Source: an uncultured Lachnospiraceae bacterium
GTDB lineage: Bacteria; Bacillota; Clostridia; Lachnospirales; Lachnospiraceae
Direction of reading: 5' to 3'
DNA length: 64,000 bases
Assembly: GCA_934437985.1 (NCBI GenBank)
Contig: CAKSBI010000007.1
Location: 1 to 64,000 of the forward strand
Shown: piece by piece, positions 10,001 through 18,819 of the stretch
How the letters are laid out: every line of letters starts with the position of its first letter
Position numbering within the stretch: the stretch's first letter is position 1
Program-made: the position numbers and the translations under genes
The notes under the pieces: generated by a model
What the model saw: only the letters and a program-made list of their open reading frames with translations
Told to the model about the DNA's origin: nothing
The model's database searches: none

Positions 10001-13000
10001 CAATTATATCTCCCTGGCCTCCATTTGGTCTGTAAGTCAGCTTAACCTTCTCAAATTCAGCCCTGCATGGTTCTGAGTATGCCTTGTAATATACACCATC
10101 CTCATCTTCTACATACGCCCTTACATAATAGTAATATTCACCCGGCATGTAACTGTCAACTGACACATCAAGATACGAATTACCTCTGACATCATCAATC
10201 CTCTCACCATATGAACCTGCCGTATCAGAACGGTAAATGCGGTATCCGGCTGCACCTGCCACTGCATCCCATGTAATTCTTACATACGAACCATGTCCGC
10301 CATCAGGATTAACCTTGCAGCTTACATTCTGCACCTGTCCCTCAGGAGCCGCTGTAGGGGCAACCGTAACTTCATTAGATGCATCACTATATACAGTTAC
10401 ATATCTTCCGGATACAAGCTCATCATTAAGAAATGCTTTGATGAAGTATATGTATGTCATTGATGTGTCAAACTCTCCAATGGTATAACTTTGTGTTGCA
10501 TCCTGGGATGGTACAACCGTATCAACCAGCTCATAATCCCCACCGTTAGTCTGGCGGTATACCTGATAACCGCTCGCAGCACTGTTAGAATTCCATGTAA
10601 GTGTCATCTTTCCATCAAGTATTGCTGCCGCAAGATTAGCAGGCGGATTAAGCTTCCATATTGCATATAATGTTATATCTTTATCAAAATGGCATTCTTC
10701 CTTATCGCTATATGAGGTTCCTGTCTTGTCAGGACTTGTATTCCATTCATCAAATGCAAATCCCTCATTTGTAAATGTATTAGCATCAAGGCTGAATATA
10801 AAATTACGTCCTGTTATCTGCTTTTTAACCTCCATATTGGACTTAATGTTAGAATTAAATGTAACAACAATTGTCCTGATCTCTACAGTAAGTGTTCTTG
10901 AGTACTTACCATATTCTACATTATTTATCTGTCCACTGGTACTATCCTTAATTTCAGTATAGGTTCTGAAATGATAATAGTACGTTCCTTCATTTGGAAC
11001 TTCATCCTCAAATGTGTTATTAACTGAACCATTTACCGTTCCGACAAGTGCTCCATAAGAATCCGCTGAAGATGACCTGAACACCTGGTATCCTGTAACA
11101 CCTCTCTGCTCATCCCAGGTAAGATATACGTTCTTACCTGCAATACCGGTTTTTTCATTGTCATTAACCGCGCCCTTAGTCGTATCAAGGCTCAGCATTG
11201 CCTCTGTTGTAATACTGACTTCATTAGAATCAGTGCTTTCTTCAGAATATGTACCTGAACCCAGTGAAGAATCCCTGTATACCGTTACCTTGTAATAATA
11301 CGTTGTTGATGCCTCAGTTGGCTCAGTCACATACTTAACTGTATCAGCACTCTCTTTTGGTACTGAAGCCATAAGCTTATAATGGCTGTTATCATCCTTA
11401 GAGCAGTATACTCTGTATCCTGTTGCATCTGCTGCCGCATTTTTTGACCATGTAAGCAATACGGCATCATTATCTGTCATTGAAGCATTAAGGTCATTAA
11501 CCGGCGCAAGCTCCCATACGGCATACAGCTCCATATCAGCATCGGCAGTTATCACATCACCCGGCCGGTACATCGTTCCGGCACCATTATCCTGCGTATT
11601 CCATCCTCCAAATACATATCCGTCTTTTGTAAATGTGTTATCTGCAACGGTTACTTCTGTTCCTTTTACAAATTTTACAGGTCCGACTACATCACCGCCC
11701 GTATTTCCATTGCCATTATATGTAAGATTATTGTATTCTACTTTAACACATGCTGCCTCTGAAAATGGTTTAAATACATATGTAGCAGTAGCTCCATTAT
11801 CAACTATTGAGTATGCCCTTATTCCATAATAATAAGTTCCCACTTCAAGGTCTTTATCAACATACGTATACTCTGACTGCGTAACATCTGTAACAGAAAC
11901 TTCATCAATTTTATCCTTCGATGTGAATTCAGTAAATGAATCACCTGCGCTGCGAAGCCTGTATCTGTACACCCAGTAACCGGCCGCATCATCAACAGAA
12001 TCCCATGTAACAGTTGCTGTCCTTCCGCTGACCTCTGCCGATGTAATAACCGCCTGTGTTGAAATCCATATAGCATACAGTGTTGTAGTCTTCTCAATAG
12101 ATATGTGGTCTCCCGGCTGATATGATGTGCCACTGCCATCAGATTCTGTATTCCACTCTACAAAATTATAACCTTCCCTTGAATATCCGGTATCCTTAAC
12201 AACCGGTTTCTCTGACTCCGGAGTTTCCGGCAATGTCAATTCATATATAATGCTGTCCATGCTTCCTTCCGCATCACTGCAGTTAGCATCATAAGTAAGC
12301 TCATATTCAGGATAAGGCTCTGTATCAGTTGTCTCGGTGTAATGGGTCCCCGAAAGCTTTGGATATGAACCTGTATTAAATACCCATGTCAGGTACCTGG
12401 CATTAGAAGGATCATTACCAAGCCCATCTCCCGAACTCTTAATCCAAGCATTAAGTGCTTTATTAACAGTATTACATTCAAGCACCGGCATAGGCAGCGA
12501 ATAACTGCTTCCCGCAAATAACGCCGTATTATTAATATACATATCATCGCAATTATTCTTACCACATGCTGCAGAAGCTGAATACGTATAACAGACAGTT
12601 CCGGGTGTGTTCTTATACTTCTGCCTTGTAAGGCCTTCATACATTGTATAAGCACCATCACTTATTCCGTTAACCCCGGCAATACTTCCTGATGTACCTC
12701 CACTTACTGCGGCCTCATTATACACGTTTGTAATTGCACCACCAAAATTATAACCTGCTATACCACCGGTATACGAACCTGTACCACCGGTTACATTACC
12801 TCTGTTATAACAATTGGCAATAACTCCAAATACATCGGCAAAGCCCTCAATACAACTCTTACCCTCTGATGCATTCTCACCGGCTATACCACCTGCAAAT
12901 GAAGCAGAGCCACCGCCGCTTACATCTGCCATATTGTATGTATTAATTATTGACGTACCATAGTTACGTCCACAGATACCACCAATTGCTTTTGCATTAC

Positions 13001-15182
13001 CACGGACAGTTGTCTGTTCCGTTGTATTACACTCGTCAATTATGTTACCATATCCACTGTAACCGGCGATACCTCCGGCATATCCTGCCCCATATACGTC
13101 TCCACCATATGATGAACCAAATATCTTATGATTTTCTTTGTACGAACCATCCTGCTCAAGTGGTGCATCAGCAGCATAACCCGTTATACCTCCGACATAT
13201 CCCTCAGCAGTAGATGCAGCTATTGAATCTGTAATATTACATCTGCTTACATTACCATTAAGATATCCGGCCACAATGCCTGTATAACCACGATCTGATG
13301 ATACTGCAACACTATCTTTTATATTAACATCAGCTATATTAACACCATCCGCATATCCAAACAGACCTGCATACATATAGTTCTCTATAAACAATCCTGA
13401 TATTGTATGGCCCCTTCCGTCAAAGCTTCCGGCAAATACCTTATTAGCAGTTCCTATCGGTGTCCACGGGTTAATTATTCCTGCATATGAGCCTGACTCA
13501 TAGCCCGATAATCCTAAAATATACCATTTGCCTTTAACGCTTGGTGTTGTATCAAACTGACTGTTACCTGCGGAATCATCACCCTTAATTCCGGTACCAT
13601 AATATGCCTCGTTAATTCCATCACTTACATGAATAAGACCTGTATCCTGATCATATACAAATGATTCGTCATTTAACACGATATCTGATGCAAGTACAAA
13701 GTGGTCCCCGCTATATGCATTGCCACCGTTAACCTGATTAGCCAGGAACTTAAGCTGTTCCCCATTGGTAATTCTGTATGGTGAGCCTGCGCTTCCATCT
13801 CCGCCGCCATAAGAGGTTGCCGCATTACCATTCCATGTATCTGCTGCCTCGCTGGCAAATACAGGTCCGCCACTACCTGCTGTCCATCTTGCAATTCCCA
13901 CTTCCTTTGAACCACAGTTCTTAGCCTGTGTCCACTTATCAAGCGCATCAGCAAGCCTGTCGGCAGTTTCTGAACTCTCATCTATTGTAAAATCTACTCC
14001 GGTCCGTGCATCTGAAACAGTGTACAACGTATAATCACTGCTATACTTACGGCATGTAGCTTCGGTAAATGTACCCTCCCCTGTATATCCTACAGGTTCT
14101 GACGGACTGATATCATTTTTCCAGTAAGAATATGAAACCTTTCCACAGGAATCGAATCCTGTCCTTTCAAGTGCCCCTGCGACCGTACCACAGTAACCAC
14201 CATTCTGGCTCACCGTAACATTACCCTGGTTATAACAGTTAACAATACCACCAAGGTTCGTTCCGACAATACCACCGGCATAATTAACTGCTGCAACTTC
14301 ACCCCTGTTGTAGCAGTTCCTGACAGCTCCTGCCTCCCTGCTGTTACAGCCCGCAATACCACCTGTACCATACTGTGACGGACTGACCCTGCCAATGACA
14401 CCTTCATTGTAGCAGTTGAGCACTGTATTCAGGTTAGTTCCGGTAACACCACCTGATACGCCGACACCGTCAACTGTACCTGTGTTATGCGAATATGTAA
14501 CTGCACCTGTATTGGTGCCTGCAACTCCACCGGCACTTCCGGCTTCAATATTAGATGCATCTGCCCATACACTGACTATTGAAGCGGCGTTGCTGCAATC
14601 AGTAACAGTACCATCATTCTTACCAACAATACCACCAACACCATACCCGCTTCCTTCGATGTATGACTTTTCAACATTGACGTTCTTAATAACACCGGTA
14701 CTATATCCGAATAATCCGTTGGTTGTTCTTGTGCATGTCCACAAACCACTGACCGTATGTCCTTCTCCATCAAATGTACCTGCAAATGGTCTGTTATCAT
14801 CAGCTGACTTATATTCACCAATCGAATTCCAGCTGTTAAGACCCTCTGTTGACGAAGACCATGTATCCCATGGAGTATCGGGATCTGTAACCGAATTAAG
14901 TAAAATATCCCCGGTCAACACAAAATACCTGTTCTTGTATGTCTCTCCATTACGCACATTCTGCGCAAGGTATGCAAGCTGCGACCCCCACCTTATCTGA
15001 TAAGGGTTGTCCTTTGAGCCATCACCTGCATCATAAGATGTGGCAACATAGCCATTCCATGCAGCTGCAGCCGATGCCACTTTCCCGGTTAACGGAATAT
15101 TACCTGTCATGCCGGACAGCATCACAACTGCCATTATCCATGCCACACATTTTTTCATTCTTCTACTTATTGGCATATTCAT
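7083..15182 (-). CDS. Giant secreted modular protein (GLUG, InlB-type, FN3, LRR)
   Basis: About 2699 residues. Signal peptide (MKKCVAWIMAVVMLSGMTGN), then about 900 residues of GLUG-like beta-helix repeats (GGIAGYN, CYNRGNV variants), then alternating InlB B-type repeats (GYxFxxWNT...LYAIWK) and FN3 domains (VxLTWDxVxGxxGYxVYR...TYYYxxRAY), Thr/Pro linkers (about 2250-2470), and a C-terminal BspA-like leucine-rich repeat (AANAFKGNSKLKKVIIG) ending in a basic tail. No LPXTG motif is seen. The start is ATG 15182 with GGAGGAG six bases upstream; an ATG ten codons earlier has no SD. Families built this way are cell-surface adhesins or glycan-binding proteins; no catalytic domain is recognised. 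Confidence 0.85.
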   Translation of the reverse strand: MNMPISRRMKKCVAWIMAVVMLSGMTGNIPLTGKVASAAAAWNGYVATSYDAGDGSKDNPYQIRWGSQLAYLAQNVRNGETYKNRYFVLTGDILLNSVTDPDTPWDTWSSSTEGLNSWNSIGEYKSADDNRPFAGTFDGEGHTVSGLWTCTRTTNGLFGYSTGVIKNVNVEKSYIEGSGYGVGGIVGKNDGTVTDCSNAASIVSVWADASNIEAGSAGGVAGTNTGAVTYSHNTGTVDGVGVSGGVTGTNLNTVLNCYNEGVIGRVSPSQYGTGGIAGCNSREAGAVRNCYNRGEVAAVNYAGGIVGTNLGGIVNCYNQGNVTVSQNGGYCGTVAGALERTGFDSCGKVSYSYWKNDISPSEPVGYTGEGTFTEATCRKYSSDYTLYTVSDARTGVDFTIDESSETADRLADALDKWTQAKNCGSKEVGIARWTAGSGGPVFASEAADTWNGNAATSYGGGDGSAGSPYRITNGEQLKFLANQVNGGNAYSGDHFVLASDIVLNDESFVYDQDTGLIHVSDGINEAYYGTGIKGDDSAGNSQFDTTPSVKGKWYILGLSGYESGSYAGIINPWTPIGTANKVFAGSFDGRGHTISGLFIENYMYAGLFGYADGVNIADVNIKDSVAVSSDRGYTGIVAGYLNGNVSRCNITDSIAASTAEGYVGGITGYAADAPLEQDGSYKENHKIFGSSYGGDVYGAGYAGGIAGYSGYGNIIDECNTTEQTTVRGNAKAIGGICGRNYGTSIINTYNMADVSGGGSASFAGGIAGENASEGKSCIEGFADVFGVIANCYNRGNVTGGTGSYTGGIAGYNFGGAITNVYNEAAVSGGTSGSIAGVNGISDGAYTMYEGLTRQKYKNTPGTVCYTYSASAACGKNNCDDMYINNTALFAGSSYSLPMPVLECNTVNKALNAWIKSSGDGLGNDPSNARYLTWVFNTGSYPKLSGTHYTETTDTEPYPEYELTYDANCSDAEGSMDSIIYELTLPETPESEKPVVKDTGYSREGYNFVEWNTESDGSGTSYQPGDHISIEKTTTLYAIWISTQAVITSAEVSGRTATVTWDSVDDAAGYWVYRYRLRSAGDSFTEFTSKDKIDEVSVTDVTQSEYTYVDKDLEVGTYYYGIRAYSIVDNGATATYVFKPFSEAACVKVEYNNLTYNGNGNTGGDVVGPVKFVKGTEVTVADNTFTKDGYVFGGWNTQDNGAGTMYRPGDVITADADMELYAVWELAPVNDLNASMTDNDAVLLTWSKNAAADATGYRVYCSKDDNSHYKLMASVPKESADTVKYVTEPTEASTTYYYKVTVYRDSSLGSGTYSEESTDSNEVSITTEAMLSLDTTKGAVNDNEKTGIAGKNVYLTWDEQRGVTGYQVFRSSSADSYGALVGTVNGSVNNTFEDEVPNEGTYYYHFRTYTEIKDSTSGQINNVEYGKYSRTLTVEIRTIVVTFNSNIKSNMEVKKQITGRNFIFSLDANTFTNEGFAFDEWNTSPDKTGTSYSDKEECHFDKDITLYAIWKLNPPANLAAAILDGKMTLTWNSNSAASGYQVYRQTNGGDYELVDTVVPSQDATQSYTIGEFDTSMTYIYFIKAFLNDELVSGRYVTVYSDASNEVTVAPTAAPEGQVQNVSCKVNPDGGHGSYVRITWDAVAGAAGYRIYRSDTAGSYGERIDDVRGNSYLDVSVDSYMPGEYYYYVRAYVEDEDGVYYKAYSEPCRAEFEKVKLTYRPNGGQGDIIEDYVIMGSSDIQVRDCTYTREGYRFTGWYGTINDTEISYKTDIDEQGNNDSISAEVLESDVVLNARWKLNAVTGLEASRNDDNTVELTWNGNASATGYDVYQRKGLNGNFEHLGTTGDSRYVTEAIDNTSMYYYYIVAYEDIELPSGLLKSAGVESETVTVEPGSVSEGQVTGLSGTIKNDTVSLTWDKVDGVSGYYIYRSSNKDGHGELIATVESGDTVEYLDEKVESVGTYYYSIRAYVTTDNALYYKPWSEVIDVTFEECKIAYIANNMTEDKVVMEYIAGADVTVIQNTFMYSGRTFVSWNTDPLGKGYEYVPGNNYRVESDLTLYAVWKLDKPANVVAAVNDAGTEIELTWDKVVGADGYLVCRKSEPDGAVEERGSVTDNSYIDHNDGKELGPDDGYYYFVRAYEIIDENTRRYSDSSDITNKSVVGNAVVEEPDPVGKATNLTVLEFYERSARIGWSGVPAADGYFVYRSIGADGERVRTGDDIKGSNVNTTEIELDTPYYYYVVAYIMDSANDTYILGDYSEGLLVMITSSPAPSPSPTPLPTATPNPYGKVTNLTAESVEEGVVNLKWDDMGNVTGFRVYNVDNNAGDNMTLCRDVSGCSLTISNLEEGRTYYYCVRGYQAKVGVGFIYSDMSDIVSVKVKGTLVTTPEPTPGSTVTPTVTPSPTSNPTSGPTAAPTGTPEATASPTSVPDLRVNRFLVKDAYGKYINLIWDKNDNAAGYEISYSTTIDGVRNVVAVCDGNTTSLQSVEVTGAAFTVNENINAGSIQAYNQYENAVYYYYIRAIYSEGFAEYSAPILIQLHVFDYNTPTPAPSVTASPEPSPGADSVVEAGDIVKVSNLRYKVLTNEKGKRTVSVVRPVKKTYKSVKIPSTIKINGVTYKVTEIAANAFKGNSKLKKVIIGSNIKKIGKRAFYKCTRLSSVTFKGKKITAMGKKLFYKISNKCKIIIPKAVLKKYRRMIKASK

Positions 15183-15258
15183 ATACGTCTCCTCCCAAGC
15201 ATAAATATACATTTTATATCAGCATGCTACCCTGATATTTAATTTCTGTTTAATATCT

Positions 15259-15322
15259 ATTTTACTTTAATTTATATAATAATGTCAATTAAATTGACAC
15301 AAAGTCCGTAATTCACTATACT
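15259..15322. promoter_or_regulatory. Overlapping divergent promoters within a 17-bp palindrome
   Basis: TGTCAATTAAATTGACA (15283-15299) is a perfect inverted repeat holding the -35 of both promoters. Plus: TTGACA (15294-15299), 17 bases, TATACT (15317-15322), for the flavin reductase. Minus: TTGACA (15283-15288), 18 bases, TAAAAT (15259-15264), for the surface-protein gene. Confidence 0.65.
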
Positions 15323-15352
15323 TATATTATAGATACAAATCGGAGGTGCGAT

Positions 15353-15868
15353 ATGCATACATTTCAACCATTAGATATTAAAGATGCAGATATTAATCCA
15401 TTTAACATGATAGCTTCAGACTGGTTTGCGCTTACTGCCGAAGCAGATGGAAAGGTTAACTCCATGACCGCCGGCTGGGGAGGCTTTGGTGTAATGTGGG
15501 GTAAAAATGTTGTGTTCGTTGTCGTGCGTGACAGCCGATACACCCGTGAAATCATGGATAAGGCAGATACATTTTCAATGACCTTTTTTGATATGAAGAA
15601 TAAGCAGAACCGTGTTATCCTTAAGTACCTCGGCGGTGTATCCGGACGTAATGAGGATAAGATCAATAATATTTCCCTTACCATAGACCATATCGGAGAG
15701 ACACCTTATATCGACGAAGGCAATATAGTGTATATATGTAAGAAGCTCTCTAAGACACCGGTTAACCCGGATTCTTTTATTGATCCGGATATCGATGCCA
15801 GATGGTACGCTGACAAAGATTATCACAATCTCTACATTGCAGAGATTACAGAGATGCTTGTAAGGTAG
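15353..15868 (+). CDS. Flavin reductase-like domain protein
   Basis: 171 residues resembling FMN-binding split-barrel flavin reductase proteins: NPFNMIASDWFALTAEADGKVNSMTAGWGGFG carries the usual start of the FMN-binding barrel, followed by FVVVRDSRYTREIMDKADTFSMTFFD, equivalent to the R-x-T-x-x-x-I segment of the family. CGGAGG lies six bases before ATG, and a consensus promoter is present. It is divergent from the giant surface-protein gene. The electron acceptor is unknown. Confidence 0.85.
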   Translation: MHTFQPLDIKDADINPFNMIASDWFALTAEADGKVNSMTAGWGGFGVMWGKNVVFVVVRDSRYTREIMDKADTFSMTFFDMKNKQNRVILKYLGGVSGRNEDKINNISLTIDHIGETPYIDEGNIVYICKKLSKTPVNPDSFIDPDIDARWYADKDYHNLYIAEITEMLVR

Positions 15869-15870
15869 GT

Positions 15871-15913
15871 TAATATAAGACAGCCTGCCGCCAGTGCAGG
15901 CTGTCTTATATTA
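15871..15913. terminator. Bidirectional terminator
   Basis: TAATATAAGACAGCCTG and CAGGCTGTCTTATATTA form a perfect 17-bp stem with a nine-base loop, shared by convergent flavin reductase and folA genes. Confidence 0.8.
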
Positions 15914-15920
15914 ATCAGAA

Positions 15921-16430
15921 TTATTTTCTTGTATATTTCACATAAGTATAAGGAATCTTCCCCTGGTGATATTCCTCTATTTCTTTATCAAATAAGGCTT
16001 CATCGAATTCAGGGAAAAATACATCCCCCCGGATGCGGGCATCTACCTCTGTTATATACATGACATCGACAATATCAACTGCACGGCGGTACAGTGCTGC
16101 ACCACCGGCAATAAAAATGGTTTTATCCGCGCCATGTCCTGACATTATCATCCGGCACTTATCCATTGCTTTTTCAAATGAACCGGCAATATACAACCGG
16201 CCCTCTATCTCTTTTTCAGCAGTTGTCGTGGATACAAGCACAGTAATTCGGTCAGGCAGCGGGCCGCCAAGCTTTTTCTTAATCTCATCAAACGTCTTTC
16301 TTCCCATTATTACTATATTACCTGTAGTAAGTTCCTTAAAACGCTTCTGTTCACCTTCAATATTCCATGGAATATGTCCGTTATTCCCAATCACCCTGTC
16401 GGGGGTATATGCTGCAATAAGTGCTGTCAT
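15921..16430 (-). CDS. folA: Dihydrofolate reductase
   Basis: 169 residues, the usual size of bacterial DHFR, which reduces dihydrofolate to tetrahydrofolate with NADPH. Visible motifs are MTALIAAYTPDRVIGNNGHIPWN (substrate/cofactor loop with the IPW signature), VIMGRKTFDEI (NADPH binding) and FIAGGAALYRRAVD (glycine-rich cofactor motif). The start is ATG 16430 with AAGGAG seven bases upstream. The frame stays open a further 37 codons to 16541, into an upstream hairpin; that stretch is not part of the family and is left out. It lies downstream of aspS on the same strand. Confidence 0.93.
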   Translation of the reverse strand: MTALIAAYTPDRVIGNNGHIPWNIEGEQKRFKELTTGNIVIMGRKTFDEIKKKLGGPLPDRITVLVSTTTAEKEIEGRLYIAGSFEKAMDKCRMIMSGHGADKTIFIAGGAALYRRAVDIVDVMYITEVDARIRGDVFFPEFDEALFDKEIEEYHQGKIPYTYVKYTRK

Positions 16431-16527
16431 AGCCGGTCTCCTTACATAAAATGTATTTTTATCTTTAATTCCAAAGTCATATATCAGCTTTTCCTTAGTA
16501 CTGTCATTGTCCGGCACAGGAACAGGA

Positions 16528-16569
16528 AGCCCCAAAGACAACCATATCCAGGCTGTCTTTGGGGCTTTT
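16528..16569. terminator. Hairpin between aspS and folA
   Basis: AGCCCCAAAGACA (16528-16540) pairs with TGTCTTTGGGGCT (16554-16566), a perfect 13-bp stem. The T run follows it on the plus strand only, so its strength as an aspS terminator (minus strand) is uncertain. Confidence 0.5.
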
Positions 16570-16588
16570 GAATTCTATTATCAGTTAA

Positions 16589-18340
16589 TCAGTCCCTGAC
16601 CTTAATATGAACCTCACGGAGCTGCTGCTCTGTTACTTCATTAGGTGCGCCACACATAAGATCCTGTGCAGTTCCACTCATCGGGAATGGAATTACCTCA
16701 CGGATGTTCTCCTCGTTACGCAGAAGCATTATCATACGGTCAACACCAGGTGCCATTCCTGCATGCGGCGGTGCTCCGAACTGGAACGCATTGTAGAGAG
16801 CCCCGAACTTCTGTTTAAGAACATCCTCATCATATCCTGCAATCTCAAATGCCTTAACCATTATCTGCATATCATGGTTACGGACAGCTCCTGATGAAAG
16901 CTCAACACCATTACATACGATATCGTACTGGTATGCCTTAATCTCAAGCGGATCCATATTGTTAAGGGCATCAAGTCCACCCTGTGGCATAGAGAATGGA
17001 TTATGTGTGAATCCTATCTTCTTCTCTGTCTCATCATACTCGAACATCGGGAAGTCATTAATATAACAGAACCTGTATGCATTCTTTTCTAACAGGTCAA
17101 GCCGGTTAGCAAGCTCGGTTCTGATCTGTCCTGCATAAAGGGCAGCTGCCTTTTCCTTGTCTGCTATGAAGAAGATTGTATCACCCGGATTAAGTCCTGC
17201 AAGTTCCGCAAGCTCACCCTTCATATCATCCGGAATAAACTTATCGATAGGCCCCTTATATGACCTGTCCTCAAGTACCTCAAGATATCCAAGTCCACCC
17301 ATTCCTATGCCCTGTGCGAACTTGAGCATCTTCTCATGCTGGCCCTTTGAAAGCTTGGCATGAACATTAATTGCCCTTACAGTCTTCCTCTGGAACGGCT
17401 TAAATGTACATCTGTCAAAGAATTCCGATACATCTATAATCTCAAGCGGATTACGGAGGTCAGGCTTGTCCGTTCCATACTTAAGCATTGCATCTGCATA
17501 ACTGATGATCGGATAAGGTGCCTTAGTCACTTCATAGCCTTCCGGTGCAAACTTCTCAAATACTGCTGTAAGAACCTCTTCACCCACTGCAAATACATCT
17601 TCCTGTGTAGCAAAGCTCATCTCAAAGTCAAGCTGATAGAACTCTCCCGGCGAACGGTCTGCCCTTGCATCCTCATCCCTGAAGCATGGGGCTATCTGGA
17701 AATATTTATCAAATCCCGACACCATAAGAAGCTGCTTATACTGCTGTGGTGCCTGCGGAAGGGCATAAAACTTTCCTTTATACTTTCTTGATGGCACAAT
17801 ATAGTCTCTCGCACCCTCCGGCGATGATGCACAGAGAATAGGTGTCTGGATCTCAAGGAACCCAAGCTCTGTCATCTTCTCACGAAGAAAGCTTATAACA
17901 TTAGATCTGAATATCATATTATCCTTAACCTTACGGTTACGAAGATCAAGATAACGGTACTTAAGACGGACATCCTCCCTTACTTCCTTAGATGTTGTTA
18001 CCTCAAACGGAAGGTCTGTGTATACTCTTCCAAGTACATCAACCTTATGAGCCTCTAACTCAATTGTTCCGGTAGGAATCTTAGGGTTGTATGTCTCTTC
18101 ATCCCTCTTCTGTACTACACCTTCAATAGAAAGACACTCTTCCCTTCTGATTCCCGCAAGAAGCTCTGTGTCCCTCATAACTACCTGCATTACACCATAC
18201 ATATCACGCAGATCAATAAATGATACACCTCCATGATCCCTGATATTCTCAACCCATCCGGCAATCCTGATCTCAGAATCAATATCAGCTTCACTAATGC
18301 CGCTCATTATCTTGGTTCTGTACATAGTTCCTAATTCCAT
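16589..18340 (-). CDS. aspS: Aspartyl-tRNA synthetase
   Basis: 584 residues, class II synthetase of the bacterial type. N-terminal OB-fold anticodon-binding domain (IRIAGWVENIRDHGGVSFIDLRD), catalytic domain with motif 2 (FRDEDARADRSPGEFYQLDFEMSF), the bacterial GAD insertion, and motif 3 (GMAPGVDRMIMLL). It charges tRNA-Asp and, if non-discriminating, tRNA-Asn as well. The start is ATG 18340, seven bases after GGAGG; upstream in-frame ATGs lack an SD. Expression is controlled by the T-box leader described separately, whose specifier reads AAC rather than GAC. Confidence 0.95.
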   Translation of the reverse strand: MELGTMYRTKIMSGISEADIDSEIRIAGWVENIRDHGGVSFIDLRDMYGVMQVVMRDTELLAGIRREECLSIEGVVQKRDEETYNPKIPTGTIELEAHKVDVLGRVYTDLPFEVTTSKEVREDVRLKYRYLDLRNRKVKDNMIFRSNVISFLREKMTELGFLEIQTPILCASSPEGARDYIVPSRKYKGKFYALPQAPQQYKQLLMVSGFDKYFQIAPCFRDEDARADRSPGEFYQLDFEMSFATQEDVFAVGEEVLTAVFEKFAPEGYEVTKAPYPIISYADAMLKYGTDKPDLRNPLEIIDVSEFFDRCTFKPFQRKTVRAINVHAKLSKGQHEKMLKFAQGIGMGGLGYLEVLEDRSYKGPIDKFIPDDMKGELAELAGLNPGDTIFFIADKEKAAALYAGQIRTELANRLDLLEKNAYRFCYINDFPMFEYDETEKKIGFTHNPFSMPQGGLDALNNMDPLEIKAYQYDIVCNGVELSSGAVRNHDMQIMVKAFEIAGYDEDVLKQKFGALYNAFQFGAPPHAGMAPGVDRMIMLLRNEENIREVIPFPMSGTAQDLMCGAPNEVTEQQLREVHIKVRD

Positions 18341-18437
18341 CTTTTTACCTCCAAATCGACTAAGTATCTTACTTTTGTCCCGGTACATATCTGCCGGGGC
18401 TATATTGACCTACAGTAAAGCAACTCCACTATAAATC

Positions 18438-18712
18438 AAAAAACTGTCCATCCTGAACTTATAATGCTCAGGACGAACAGTAATTAATCATACTATCCGC
18501 GGTACCACCTGAATTATTGCATATGCAATCCCTCACCGGTCAGTTAACCTCTCTGACTGTCGCGCAGAATACGGATCACCTACTTGCAATTGCTTTCAGG
18601 TCACGGCTGAATGTACATATTGTACTGGAGTGTTATTCACACTGATTCATTTTACAGGACTCTCAGCAACGCCTGCTCTCTGTGAACGATAATCTGTGTT
18701 ACTTCTCTCCGT
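18438..18712 (-). promoter_or_regulatory. T-box riboswitch leader of aspS
   Basis: On the minus strand: Stem I with AAGTAA (18699-18704) opposite GAATAACA, enclosed by GGAG/CTCC; the T-box GGTGGTACCGCGG (18497-18509); and a terminator stem CTGTTCGTCCTGA/TTCAGGATGGACAG with a T6 run (18438-18480). T-boxes sense uncharged tRNA and then favour the antiterminator. Aligning the loop as GAA-N-NNN-A puts the specifier at 18632-18634 and reads AAC, the Asn codon. Confidence 0.92.
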
Positions 18713-18734
18713 CATTGCCCTCATATATATGTGA

Positions 18735-18763
18735 ATTATATTATATGAAATATAATTTGTCAA
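18735..18763 (-). promoter_or_regulatory. Consensus promoter of the T-box-aspS transcript
   Basis: Minus strand TTGACA (18758-18763), 17-base spacer, TATAAT (18735-18740): a perfect sigma-A match. The leader is then about 390 bases long. Confidence 0.85.
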
Positions 18764-18819
18764 ACTGATTATCAATAGCTCTGCCTTCCACTTCTATACC
18801 AAACCATCGCATGAAAATG

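Noticed and set aside
16431..16541. 37-codon extension of folA upstream of ATG 16430
   Set aside because: It begins in a hairpin loop, is absent from DHFR proteins and has no SD; ATG 16430 has one.
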